The notes beneath the pieces were generated by a model, which did not search any database, was not told the DNA's origin, and saw nothing but the letters and a program-made list of their open reading frames with translations. This document shows, piece by piece, positions 26,128 to 35,076 of a DNA stretch of 64,000 nucleotides. Within the stretch, counting starts at the first letter, position 1, and every line of letters starts with the position of its first letter. This DNA is from Lysinibacillus mangiferihumi. Lineage in GTDB: Bacteria; Bacillota; Bacilli; Bacillales_A; Planococcaceae. The position numbers were made by a program, and so were the translations under genes. The DNA is taken from assembly GCF_003049665.1 (NCBI RefSeq), contig NZ_PYWM01000003.1:186001-250000 (forward strand), in the 5' to 3' direction.

Positions 26128-26700
26128 ATGGAAACGGTACACTTTACGCAACTGACATTTCGTACATTAATGGATTGTTTTGCTCGACCAGGCAGTAAAG
26201 GAACGTTACAAACTTTGCATTCCATCGATGGGCTATATCCTCAAACATTATCTGTTTTAATGACATTGTTCGATGGAGAAATCAGCTTTCAAGCAGTGGA
26301 TGATTCGAAGCGACTTCACCAAGAACTACGTCAATGGACAGGCGCAAAAGTGAAAGATTACCATGAAGCGGATTTTATCATTGTGCCTGCAAATGCTAAC
26401 AAAGAGCAAATATTGAAAGTGTTAGAAGTAGTGAAAATAGGAAATTTAATTGATCCACAGCAATCCGCTACAATCGTTATGGAATTGCCACAGCAGTCAA
26501 ACGAGGTTGTCTATCAATTAACAGGGCCTGGTATTTTGCATAAAGAACTAGTGGAACTGGGATTATCTCCTGATATTTTGGCGTTGCGTGCAATTCGAAA
26601 TCGAGAGTTTCCGCTAGGAGTCGATTTGATTTTAATAGATGAAAATGGTAAGGTGCTCGCTTTACCACGCACAACGAAGTTGGAAGAGGTGAAAAGCTAA
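26128..26700 (+). CDS. phnH: Carbon-phosphorus lyase subunit PhnH
   Basis: Core complex subunit of 190 residues, structurally related to PLP-dependent transferases but without the cofactor. TFRTLMDCFARPG near the N-terminus and the TGPGI and FPLGVDLILID segments are diagnostic. The ATG at 26128 follows AAGGAGGT; an upstream in-frame ATG at 26074 lies inside phnG. The stop TAATG overlaps the start of phnI, implying translational coupling. Confidence 0.92.
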   Translation: METVHFTQLTFRTLMDCFARPGSKGTLQTLHSIDGLYPQTLSVLMTLFDGEISFQAVDDSKRLHQELRQWTGAKVKDYHEADFIIVPANANKEQILKVLEVVKIGNLIDPQQSATIVMELPQQSNEVVYQLTGPGILHKELVELGLSPDILALRAIRNREFPLGVDLILIDENGKVLALPRTTKLEEVKS

Positions 26701-27788
26701 TGGCGTATGTAGCAGTTCGTGGTGGCGCCGAGGCGATTGAAGCATCTTTAGAGCATTTGCAGTATGAGCGCGTGAAGCGAGGCGCACATATTTCAGTGCA
26801 TACATTACAGTCCACAATGCGAGGCTTTTTAGATCAAGTCATGTCGGAAAGTAGTTTATATAGTGAACGTTTAGCCTCTTTAGCGATGAAACAAAGCGAG
26901 GGCAATGCAGAGGAGGCTGTATTTTTATTACGTGCTCACCGCTCCACGTTGCCACGCATGTATTATTCAACTGTAACGAATGCGAGAGAAATGTTTGTCC
27001 TACGACGCATATCGGCTAGTTTCAAAGATATTCCGGGAGGGCAAATTTTAGGGGCTTCACACGATTATTTACACCGCTTATTGGACTTTGATTTGCTGGA
27101 GGAAACCGTAGCAGATGTTGAGCTAAAAAAGGCGGCATTTGAACAAATAAATAAACCTGAAGAAAGCAATCTTGCATTAGAGCAGCTACCAAAAGTAATG
27201 GATTATTTACGCGATGAAGGTTTAATAAGAAAATTCTCATTAAATAATCAAGAACCTAAAGATGTGACGAAGCAAGCCCTAACGTTTCCAACAAATCGTT
27301 CTCAACGTTTGCAAACATTAACAAGGGGACAAACTGGGACGATTACATCTCTTGGCTATGCAGGTCTTCGCGGATACGGTGCATCCCATCCAAATGTTGG
27401 GGAGGTACGGGTAGGTTGGCAACCAATTTATGTTGCATTAGAAGACGACGATATGGACCCTTACTATATTGGCGCCATTAAACTAACGGAAGTAGAGTCG
27501 TTTATTCCTGTCGATGTTGATGACGATGGACAACAAGTGTTGGAATTCGATGTTGGCTATGGTGCATGTTTTGGACAAAACGAAACAAAAGCCATTGCGA
27601 TGTCTATCGTAGATCATGCACTAGAAGTAGGAGGCGATTCTCCTATCCATGATGAAGAATTTGTACTACTTCACGTGGATATGATTGAATCTACAGGATT
27701 TATCTCACACTTGAAAATGCCGCATTATGTCACATTCCAAGCGAAGTTAGAACAAATGCGCAGTATAAAAAAGGAGGGGAACCAATGA
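26700..27788 (+). CDS. phnI: Carbon-phosphorus lyase subunit PhnI
   Basis: The nucleosidase-like core subunit, 362 residues, which displaces adenine from ATP to attach phosphonate to ribose with PhnG/H/L. Segments MAYVAVRGGAEAIEAS, LRAHRSTLPRMYYS, GFKDIPGGQILGAS-like (FKDIPGGQILGASHDYLHRLLDF) and GELNAW-type C-terminal sequence DVGYGACFGQNETKAIAMSIVD are recognisable. It overlaps phnH by one base and phnJ by four. Confidence 0.93.
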   Translation: MAYVAVRGGAEAIEASLEHLQYERVKRGAHISVHTLQSTMRGFLDQVMSESSLYSERLASLAMKQSEGNAEEAVFLLRAHRSTLPRMYYSTVTNAREMFVLRRISASFKDIPGGQILGASHDYLHRLLDFDLLEETVADVELKKAAFEQINKPEESNLALEQLPKVMDYLRDEGLIRKFSLNNQEPKDVTKQALTFPTNRSQRLQTLTRGQTGTITSLGYAGLRGYGASHPNVGEVRVGWQPIYVALEDDDMDPYYIGAIKLTEVESFIPVDVDDDGQQVLEFDVGYGACFGQNETKAIAMSIVDHALEVGGDSPIHDEEFVLLHVDMIESTGFISHLKMPHYVTFQAKLEQMRSIKKEGNQ

Positions 27789-28630
27789 GCGCAGTACCAT
27801 TTGCTTTGTTAGACGAACAGTCAAAGCGTGAAATCCGACGAGCAATTTTGAAAGGAATAGCTATTCCTGGCTATCAAGTGCCATTCGCCTCGCGTGAGTT
27901 GCCAATTGCCCGCGGTTGGGGAACAGGGGGCTTGCAGGTGACACTCGCATTAATTGGTAAAAATGATGTATTGAAAGTTATTGACCAAGGTTCGGATGAC
28001 TCCGTCAATGCGGTTAATATAAAAAAGCTTGTGACCAAAACAACGGGTGTTCAAACAACGACTCGTACGCAAGATGCCACGCTTGTACAATCACGCCATC
28101 GCATTCCTGAAGTGCCATTGCGTGCAGATCAAGTATTAGTGCTACAAGTTCCAGAGCCAGAGCCGTTGCGGGACATTGAACGGAGTGAATTTAAAACAAA
28201 ACGTTATCATGCAGAAAAAGAATATAGCGGTGCTTATTTAATGTTGTTTGAACAAATTATGCGCTATAACCAGACTTCTCAAGGGGCGGATTATCCAGTA
28301 TTAGTCAATGGACGCTACGTTATGAATCCTAGTCCGATTCCACGGTTTGATAACCCAAAAATACATCAAAGTGATGCGCTTATACTTTTTGGTGCGGGAC
28401 GTGAGAAAAAAATTTACGCAGTACCGCCGTATACAAATGTGGAGTCCCTTGCATTTGAAGACTATCCGTTTGTTGTCGAGCAATTTGAAGGAAAGGTGTG
28501 CCGAGAAACAGGTCTGTCAGATGTTTTTCTTGATGAGCTGACAGATGAAGTTACGGGTGAAACTTACTATGTTTGTAATGATACAAGTTATATGCAAGAA
28601 ATATTACAACAAAAGGTGGCAGCAAAATGA
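27785..28630 (+). CDS. phnJ: Carbon-phosphorus lyase catalytic subunit PhnJ (variant cysteine motif)
   Basis: The radical SAM-like subunit that breaks the C-P bond, 281 residues. The N-terminal block GYQVPFASRELPIARGWGTGG (Gly radical region) and AVPPYTNVESL match E. coli PhnJ closely. The E. coli enzyme has four conserved cysteines spaced C-x2-C-x21-C-x5-C. Here the first and third (C239, C264) are present, but the second is threonine 242 and the fourth methionine 270; there are no other cysteines in the protein. The spacing between the two retained cysteines (24 residues) is unchanged, so this is substitution, not misalignment. See findings. Confidence 0.93.
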   Translation: MSAVPFALLDEQSKREIRRAILKGIAIPGYQVPFASRELPIARGWGTGGLQVTLALIGKNDVLKVIDQGSDDSVNAVNIKKLVTKTTGVQTTTRTQDATLVQSRHRIPEVPLRADQVLVLQVPEPEPLRDIERSEFKTKRYHAEKEYSGAYLMLFEQIMRYNQTSQGADYPVLVNGRYVMNPSPIPRFDNPKIHQSDALILFGAGREKKIYAVPPYTNVESLAFEDYPFVVEQFEGKVCRETGLSDVFLDELTDEVTGETYYVCNDTSYMQEILQQKVAAK

Positions 28631-29466
28631 TGCAAGAACAACCGGTATTATCGATTCGACAGTTATCCAAGCAGTACGGTGATGGTTGTACGCATTGTCA
28701 GCACGAAGACATGAAGCTAGAAAAAAATTTTTGCCCTGTCTGTAAAACTGTTTATGCATGTCGAAGTGTATCGTTCGATTTATATCGAGGAGAAATTTTA
28801 GGAATTGTCGGTGAGAGTGGCAGTGGTAAATCGACATTGATGAAAAGTCTTTACTTTGATGAGACGGTGACATCAGGAGAAGGCTATTTAGTAGATTATG
28901 AAAATGGGCACAACAATATTTTTACTGAATCGAGCCAAATGAAGCGTCATATACGAAATACGATTTTAGGTATGGTCTATCAAAATCCGATGCTTGGACT
29001 GAAAATGGACTTTTCATCCATGAGTAATATTGCAGAAAAGCAAATTGCAGCGGGTAATCGTCATGTTCGTCAGATGGAAGAGCGAAGCCTATCGCTTCTA
29101 CAACATGTTAAAATTCCTGTCCATCGAAGTAAAGAAGCACCGAAAAACTTTTCAGGTGGGATGCAGCAACGGGTTCAAATTGCGAAGGCCATGTCCAATA
29201 ACCCGCCTATTCTACTTCTAGATGAAGTAACGACAGGATTAGACTTGTCTGTACAAGCAGATGTTTTAGATTTAATTAAATCGATACAACGTGAGTTAAA
29301 TATTTCAATGATTGTTGTATCACATGATTTGGCCGTTATTCGTATGCTTGCTGACCGTACAATTGTCATGCTGAATGGGGAAATTATTGAACATGGGTTA
29401 ACAGATCAGGTGTTGGAGGATCCACAGCACGAATATACACAACAACTAGTTTACTCATTACTGTAA
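28627..29466 (+). CDS. phnK: Phosphonate C-P lyase ATP-binding protein PhnK with cysteine-rich insertion
   Basis: ABC-type ATPase, 279 residues, that docks on PhnJ in the core complex. Walker A is GESGSGKST (62-70), the signature NFSGGMQQRVQIAKAM and Walker B PPILLLDEVTTGLD are intact. Between the first two strands it carries an insertion with cysteines 21, 24, 36, 39 and 45 (CTHC, CPVC, AC), a zinc-ribbon or Fe-S-like arrangement absent from E. coli PhnK. Overlaps phnJ by four bases. Confidence 0.92.
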   Translation: MMQEQPVLSIRQLSKQYGDGCTHCQHEDMKLEKNFCPVCKTVYACRSVSFDLYRGEILGIVGESGSGKSTLMKSLYFDETVTSGEGYLVDYENGHNNIFTESSQMKRHIRNTILGMVYQNPMLGLKMDFSSMSNIAEKQIAAGNRHVRQMEERSLSLLQHVKIPVHRSKEAPKNFSGGMQQRVQIAKAMSNNPPILLLDEVTTGLDLSVQADVLDLIKSIQRELNISMIVVSHDLAVIRMLADRTIVMLNGEIIEHGLTDQVLEDPQHEYTQQLVYSLL

Positions 29467-29478
29467 GGAGGTAAATGG

Positions 29479-30651
29479 ATGCTTGCGATTATAAATGGCG
29501 TTATTGTGACAGAACAGCAATTTTTAAAAAACCACATTGTATTAGTGGAGGACAATTTAATTAATGGGATTGTCCATGAAGCGGACATTGATTTACATGG
29601 TATAGAGGTTTTAGATGCTAAAGGTGGCTATGTGTCACCAGGTTTTGTCGATATTCATTCGGATTATATTGAGACGATTGTCAGCCCTCGTCCAACCTCA
29701 GTAATGAGCATGAACATTGGTTTACGCGAGAGCGAACGCATTTTAATGACGCATGGCATTACAACAATTTTTCATTCCTTATCCTATTACGGGGATGATA
29801 AATACTCACATAAAGCAATTCGTAATCCTGAAAATGTTCAAAAATGTGTTGATGCTATTTACGCGTCACACGAAGAGCCACATTTAATACGACATCGTTT
29901 ACATGCTCGCTTTGAAATTGATTCCATCGATCAAATACCGAACTTAGAGCGCAATATTAAAGATGGCAAAGTGCATTTGCTATCATTTATGGATCATACA
30001 CCAGGTCAGGGACAATATCGAAATCTTGAAATCTATAAAAATATTATGCGCGGCTATCGTTCCATGTCAGATCAGGAAGCCAATGTATTAATTCAAAATC
30101 AAGTTGATAAGGCGAAAATGACTTTCGATGATATTGAACGACTAAGTCGACTAGCCATTGAGCATAACATTGCGGTTGCTTCACATGATGACGATGATGT
30201 AGCAAAGCTTCAACTTGTTCAATCGTATGGCACGACAATCAGTGAGTTTCCGATTACACTCGATGTGGCAAAAGAAGCAAAGAAGATGGGGATGCAAACG
30301 ATTGCTGGTGCACCCAATATTTTAAATGGTGGCTCCCATTCAGGGAATTTAAGCGCCAGTGAGGCGATTCAAGCACAAGTAATCGATATTATTTGTAGTG
30401 ATTATTATCCTCCTGCTATGTTACACGGGATTTTCGAATTATCGAAACAATATGATGAAGATTTACATCGTTTATTCCAACTTGTGACGATTAATCCTGC
30501 ACGTGCAGTAAATCTTGATCACGAAATTGGCTCAATTGAGGTTGGTAAAAAGGCAGATATATTAATTATTGAACAGATGGAAGACGGCTATCCAGTTGTC
30601 ACAACGACCATGGTTGATGGCAACATTATTATGCAAACCAATTATCGCTAA
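29479..30651 (+). CDS. phnM: Triphosphate diphosphohydrolase PhnM
   Basis: Amidohydrolase-family enzyme of 390 residues that releases pyrophosphate from the ribosyl-triphosphate phosphonate intermediate. Metal-binding motifs include VDIHSDYIE, ASHDDDD and later GAPNILNGGSHSGNLSA, and ADILIIE near the end. GGAGGT lies before the ATG. It is placed between phnK and phnL rather than after phnL as in E. coli. Confidence 0.92.
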   Translation: MLAIINGVIVTEQQFLKNHIVLVEDNLINGIVHEADIDLHGIEVLDAKGGYVSPGFVDIHSDYIETIVSPRPTSVMSMNIGLRESERILMTHGITTIFHSLSYYGDDKYSHKAIRNPENVQKCVDAIYASHEEPHLIRHRLHARFEIDSIDQIPNLERNIKDGKVHLLSFMDHTPGQGQYRNLEIYKNIMRGYRSMSDQEANVLIQNQVDKAKMTFDDIERLSRLAIEHNIAVASHDDDDVAKLQLVQSYGTTISEFPITLDVAKEAKKMGMQTIAGAPNILNGGSHSGNLSASEAIQAQVIDIICSDYYPPAMLHGIFELSKQYDEDLHRLFQLVTINPARAVNLDHEIGSIEVGKKADILIIEQMEDGYPVVTTTMVDGNIIMQTNYR

Positions 30652-30663
30652 GGGGGGGAAACG

Positions 30664-31362
30664 ATGTTAACTATACACAATTTGCAGAAATCTTTTACGA
30701 TTCATCATTTACAAAAGACTTTTCCAGCACTTGAAAATATATCATTGCATGTGAAGGAGGGGGGCTTTTTAGGGATTGTCGGTAAAAGTGGCAGTGGCAA
30801 ATCGACCATCTTAAAAAGTATTTATCGCACTTATATGCCGCAAGCTGGAAACATTATATTCCATTCAGATGCCTATGGTGAGATTGATTTATTACAAGCG
30901 ACGACTCGACAAATTGTTTATTTGCGAAAACATGAAATTGGTTATGTGTCGCAATTTTTAAACGTCATGCCTCGAACGACAGCATTAGAACTGGTGACAC
31001 AATCTCTACTAGATGTAGGGGTAGAACAACAAGAAGCTATTGCCCGAGCAAAGCAAGCATTACGTCATTTTGATTTGGAGGAAAAATTATGGAATAGTTA
31101 TCCAAATAATTTTTCGGGCGGAGAGAAACTTCGTTTAAATATTGCTTGTGCGATCGTGAAAGAGCCACGCCTCCTTCTTTTAGATGAACCTACTGCTAGC
31201 TTAGATCAAGCCTCGAAAGTTAAGGTAAGGGAATCCATCGAAAAACTAAAAGCACAAGGAACCACTTTAATTGGTATTTTTCATGATTTAGAGTTTATGG
31301 AAGGCCTGTGCGATGATGTTTTTACAATGATGAAAATTAGCGACAAGGAAGTGTTAGCGTGA
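30664..31362 (+). CDS. phnL: C-P lyase ATP-binding protein PhnL
   Basis: Second ABC-type ATPase of the core pathway, 232 residues, with Walker A GKSGSGKST, signature NFSGGEKLRLNIACAI and Walker B PRLLLLDEPTASLD. In E. coli PhnL binds over PhnK as a dual ATPase module. It lacks the cysteine insertion of PhnK. GTGA overlap with the following PHP gene indicates coupling. Confidence 0.92.
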   Translation: MLTIHNLQKSFTIHHLQKTFPALENISLHVKEGGFLGIVGKSGSGKSTILKSIYRTYMPQAGNIIFHSDAYGEIDLLQATTRQIVYLRKHEIGYVSQFLNVMPRTTALELVTQSLLDVGVEQQEAIARAKQALRHFDLEEKLWNSYPNNFSGGEKLRLNIACAIVKEPRLLLLDEPTASLDQASKVKVRESIEKLKAQGTTLIGIFHDLEFMEGLCDDVFTMMKISDKEVLA

Positions 31363-32168
31363 AAATTGATTTGCATACACATAGTCGTTATTCCGATGGT
31401 AGTGAAACTTTGATGCAATTATTTCAGCAAGCGAAGGCAGCAGGTATCACACATCTAGGCGTTGTTGACCATGATACAACAGCTCACCATGCGGAGGGGC
31501 GTAAGCTTGGGGCACAATTCAATATCGAATTTATTGCTGGTGTTGAAATATCGGCCTATGACTTTAAGCGTCAGCGAAAAGTCCATATGCTTGGCTATGG
31601 TTTTCAAGGTCAATGTCCACATATTCAAGCACTTTGTACACCACTACTTGCTCGCCGGCACGCCCATTCATTATGGCAATTAGCGCGCATACAGGAGGCG
31701 GGGTTCCCGCTCGATGCAAAGCAGGCACTCGCCTTTGCTCGCGAAAGCGGTACATTATATAAACAGCATATTATGAATGCGTTGACAGAAGAGGCATATA
31801 GTTCAAAATACTATCAAACATTGTATCGCTCATTATTTAAAACAGGAGTAGCAGCAGGGGATATTGTTTATGTTGATGCATTTGATGCCTTGCAAGCCAT
31901 TCATGCTGATGGAGGAGTCGCTGTCGTTGCCCACCCTGGTCAGTTAGACTCTTTCGATATCACGGAGGAGCTTGTGCAAGAAGGGCTTGATGGAATCGAG
32001 TTACTTCATCCTGATCACACACCTGTGCATATGGAACAGGTGCAACAATTAGCTCAAAAATATCATTTAATCACAACAGGTGGATCAGATTATCATGGTC
32101 GTTATGGTGCACCTGTACAATTAGGGCAATATACATTATCCAATTTACAAACTGCCGTTTTTATTTAG
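31359..32168 (+). CDS. PHP-domain phosphoesterase replacing PhnP (PhnPP-like)
   Basis: A 269-residue metal-dependent phosphoesterase of the PHP family with DLHTHSRYSDGS (metal histidines), VVDHDTT, ISAYD and a C-terminal GGSDYHGRYG. Placed inside the C-P lyase operon, in the position of PhnP, it most likely hydrolyses the 5-phosphoribosyl 1,2-cyclic phosphate product. A PHP enzyme with that activity from Eggerthella lenta is known to hydrolyse both esters. No metallo-beta-lactamase PhnP is seen in the window. Start is GTG overlapping phnL. Confidence 0.8.
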   Translation: MKIDLHTHSRYSDGSETLMQLFQQAKAAGITHLGVVDHDTTAHHAEGRKLGAQFNIEFIAGVEISAYDFKRQRKVHMLGYGFQGQCPHIQALCTPLLARRHAHSLWQLARIQEAGFPLDAKQALAFARESGTLYKQHIMNALTEEAYSSKYYQTLYRSLFKTGVAAGDIVYVDAFDALQAIHADGGVAVVAHPGQLDSFDITEELVQEGLDGIELLHPDHTPVHMEQVQQLAQKYHLITTGGSDYHGRYGAPVQLGQYTLSNLQTAVFI

Positions 32169-32284
32169 TCAATGTAAAATTTTATTAAGAAAAATGCGGA
32201 GCTATTTTCAAGCGCTTGCCGAGATGATTAAATGGGGCATGTAGAGCAAAACTACAAAAACTGAAGTGAAAAAGGAGAAGAATA
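32169..32284. other. Intergenic region before phnD
   Basis: About 116 bp separate the processing genes from the importer genes. AAAAAGGAG before 32285 is the ribosome binding site. No terminator is obvious, so read-through is possible. Confidence 0.4.
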
Positions 32285-33325
32285 ATGAACAAACGATGGT
32301 TATCAATTTTGATGGGCATGTTAACTGTACTTTTTTTAGCTGCTTGTAGTTCGGAAAATGGAACAAGTGAAACAAAGAAAGCCAATGCAAAATCAGATGA
32401 ACCACTTGTAATGGTCTGGTATCCAAATGAATCAGGTTCTGAAATGGCTCCTTCTCGTGATGCTTTTGGTGCCATTTTTGAAAAGGCAACAGGGCGTAAA
32501 GTAGAACATAAATTAACGACAGATTATGCGATTGCGATTGAATCAATTGCCAATGGCAATGCGCATATTGCTTTTATGGGCGCACAAGGCTATATCGAAG
32601 CAAAGGACAAAAGTAAAGATGTCGAGCCTTTAGTTGTACCATCAGGAGAGTCTGGTACGTTAGACGATGCGGTCTATTATAGCTGGCTAGCTGTTCCAAA
32701 GGATAAGGCACAACAATATCAAAAGAATGGTCAATATACGTTAGATGCAACGGAAGGCAAAACGATTTCCTTCGTCTCTGCCTCTTCAACATCAGGTTTC
32801 AAAGTACCAACCAGTTCAATTATTTCCCACTTTAGCAATAAAAATTTAACAGAAGAAGCTTTAATGGAAGGCAATGAAGTATATCCTGAAGTGTTATTTG
32901 GAGATTCTCACCAAGGGTCAGCTGTCAATATGTTGATGGAGCGCTCTGATATCGCAGCATTTTGTGATACATGTGTGGAGGCTTATGTTGAGCTAGTGGA
33001 AGGAAAAGCAAGTACACCAGGAGCAGTTTATAAGGTAAAAGATAATGCTGCAGCACCGTTTAACACCTTAACAGGAAAAGAGTTTGTGCTGATACAGGTA
33101 ACACCAGTGCTTAACGCTCCATTCGTAGTCAATACGTCGGTATTAAGCGAAGAAGCTATTAAGACATTAAAAGAACTGTTAATTTCAGATGAAACAACCA
33201 ATAACAAAAGTATTTTTGTACCAAAAGATTCCGGCGATTCGGGATTATTCTATAGGGCTGCGGACGAGCGTTTCTTAGATGTGGACGACGCCTGGTTTAA
33301 TCCAATTCGCGAGCTATCAAAATAA
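32285..33325 (+). CDS. phnD: Phosphonate-binding lipoprotein PhnD
   Basis: Substrate-binding component of a phosphonate ABC importer, 346 residues. A lipoprotein signal peptide ends at LFLAACSS (lipidated cysteine 21), tethering it outside the membrane. The mature protein begins EPLVMVWYPNESGSE and shows the family's SYYPNE-like and MGAQGYIEA segments and VPKDSG near the end. It is followed by a hairpin before phnC, as often seen for genes that need higher expression than the permease. Confidence 0.92.
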   Translation: MNKRWLSILMGMLTVLFLAACSSENGTSETKKANAKSDEPLVMVWYPNESGSEMAPSRDAFGAIFEKATGRKVEHKLTTDYAIAIESIANGNAHIAFMGAQGYIEAKDKSKDVEPLVVPSGESGTLDDAVYYSWLAVPKDKAQQYQKNGQYTLDATEGKTISFVSASSTSGFKVPTSSIISHFSNKNLTEEALMEGNEVYPEVLFGDSHQGSAVNMLMERSDIAAFCDTCVEAYVELVEGKASTPGAVYKVKDNAAAPFNTLTGKEFVLIQVTPVLNAPFVVNTSVLSEEAIKTLKELLISDETTNNKSIFVPKDSGDSGLFYRAADERFLDVDDAWFNPIRELSK

Positions 33326-33327
33326 TA

Positions 33328-33367
33328 CTGTACAGGGCTTTTATCTTTAAAGATAGAAGCCTTTTTC
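33328..33367 (+). terminator. Hairpin between phnD and phnC (possible attenuator)
   Basis: GGGCTTTTATCTT pairs with AAGATAGAAGCC (one G-T pair) and is followed by TTTTT. Being inside an operon, it likely lowers phnCEE expression relative to phnD by partial termination and 3' end stabilisation. Confidence 0.7.
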
Positions 33368-33433
33368 AAAAAAAGTTTCAGAGATTTTCCATGCTATAAG
33401 CTTTATAAAATGACGATACAAGGAGAGAGGATA

Positions 33434-34270
33434 ATGACTACTATTGTATTGGAAAGACAGCCCCTGCAGTCAGCATTTACTATTGCTCCAGAAAGAGAGC
33501 AAACAAACACGATTTTGCAGCTAACTAACATTGCTAAAAGCTATGACCATAAGTCCATGGTGTTAAATGATATCAATCTTTCCTTGCAAGAAGGCGAGTT
33601 TGTATCCATTATAGGTCAATCGGGTGCAGGGAAATCGACATTACTGCGCTGCATTAATCGAATGATTGAACCGTCCAATGGAAAAATCATTTTTGATCAG
33701 CAAGATATTACGTCTATCAATAAAAGAGCAATGCGGCAGCAACGTGCGAAAATGGGCATGATTTTTCAACATTATAACTTAGTTTCTCGCCTGACTGTAT
33801 TTGAAAATGTGTTGCATGGTCGGTTTGGTTATAAATCCACGATGCAAGGTGTCCTAAGTATTTATACAGAAGAGGAGAAACGACTTGCATTATCGATATT
33901 AGAAAAGCTGGATATGAAGGATCAAATTTATAAACGTTGTGACCAGTTAAGTGGTGGTCAAAAGCAACGAGTAGGAATAGCAAGGGCATTAGTGCAAGAG
34001 CCAAAGTTATTGTTATGTGATGAGCCTATCGCATCCCTTGATCCCAATTCATCGAAGGTCATTATGGATCACTTAAAGGAAATTTCACAGTCTATGGGCA
34101 TTACTGTGTTAGTGAATTTACATCAAGTCGACGTTGCCATGCGTTATTCTGATCGAATTATCGGATTACGTAAAGGGGAGAAAGTATTTGATGATATCCC
34201 GAAGCAGTTAAACCAGCTTGCTATACGTAACATTTATGGAACAAGCGTAGATGAATTAATTACGGAATAA
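33434..34270 (+). CDS. phnC: Phosphonate ABC importer ATPase PhnC
   Basis: ATP-hydrolysing subunit of the importer, 278 residues, with Walker A GQSGAGKST, signature LSGGQKQRVGIARALVQEP and Walker B LLCDEPIASLDP. The segment GYKSTMQGVLSIYTEEEK is characteristic of PhnC. The ATG at 33434 follows AAGGAGAGAGGA; an upstream in-frame ATG at 33410 lacks a site. It precedes two permease genes. Confidence 0.92.
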   Translation: MTTIVLERQPLQSAFTIAPEREQTNTILQLTNIAKSYDHKSMVLNDINLSLQEGEFVSIIGQSGAGKSTLLRCINRMIEPSNGKIIFDQQDITSINKRAMRQQRAKMGMIFQHYNLVSRLTVFENVLHGRFGYKSTMQGVLSIYTEEEKRLALSILEKLDMKDQIYKRCDQLSGGQKQRVGIARALVQEPKLLLCDEPIASLDPNSSKVIMDHLKEISQSMGITVLVNLHQVDVAMRYSDRIIGLRKGEKVFDDIPKQLNQLAIRNIYGTSVDELITE

Positions 34271-34284
34271 AAGGTTCGGAGGGT

Positions 34285-35076
34285 ATGATGACAGAGGCGA
34301 ATATTTTACGTAGGAAAAAGTGGCGAATGACAGGTGTAATGATTGTTCTGATTGTATTAACGTACGGCTCAGCAGCCATTACAAAGTTTAATATAATAGA
34401 AGGTTTATTTGCGATTCCAAGTACACTTGCATGGATGATTAATAATTTAGTTCCTTCAGCTGAAACAATAGAAAATATCCCAAAAGTATTAAAACGCCTT
34501 TGGGAGACGATTATTTTATCCGTCATAGCCTCTACTACAGCAGCAGTATTTGCTTTGCTTTTTGCAATATTAGGGGCGCAAACGACACAATTCAATCGTT
34601 TCTTCGGCTTTGTAGCAAGGTTCATGGCATCCATTTTTCGTAATGTTCCAGTAATCGCATGGGCGCTTGTTCTTGTTATTTCATTTGGACATAATGTTGT
34701 AACGGGCTATTTCGCTCTATTTTTCTCGACGTTTGGCTTTTTAGTTCGGATGTTTATTGAAACAATTGATGAGGCAAGTTCAGACGGAGTAGAGGCGCTA
34801 ATGGCTACAGGTGCTACATATTTTCAAATGGTATGTAAAGGCGTATTACCAGATACGATGCCTCAGATGCTTAGTTGGATATTTTATATGATTGAAACCA
34901 ATATTCGAAGTGCGACATTAGTTGGATTATTAACAGGTACAGGTATTGGTTATCTATTTGATCTTTACTATAAAAAACTGGATTATAATATGCTAGGGCT
35001 TATTACCATTATGATTATCGCCGTTGTGTTTATTATTGAATTTACATCAAACAAAGTAAGGAAGGTGATTTCTTAA
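34285..35076 (+). CDS. phnE: Phosphonate ABC importer permease PhnE (first)
   Basis: Integral membrane subunit of 263 residues with about six helices. The EAA loop, which contacts the ATPase, is present as EASSDGVEALMATGATYFQMVCKGVLP. Start is ATG 34285 or ATG 34288 behind CGGAGGG. It overlaps the second permease gene by one base, so the importer probably uses a PhnE heterodimer. Confidence 0.9.
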   Translation: MMTEANILRRKKWRMTGVMIVLIVLTYGSAAITKFNIIEGLFAIPSTLAWMINNLVPSAETIENIPKVLKRLWETIILSVIASTTAAVFALLFAILGAQTTQFNRFFGFVARFMASIFRNVPVIAWALVLVISFGHNVVTGYFALFFSTFGFLVRMFIETIDEASSDGVEALMATGATYFQMVCKGVLPDTMPQMLSWIFYMIETNIRSATLVGLLTGTGIGYLFDLYYKKLDYNMLGLITIMIIAVVFIIEFTSNKVRKVIS

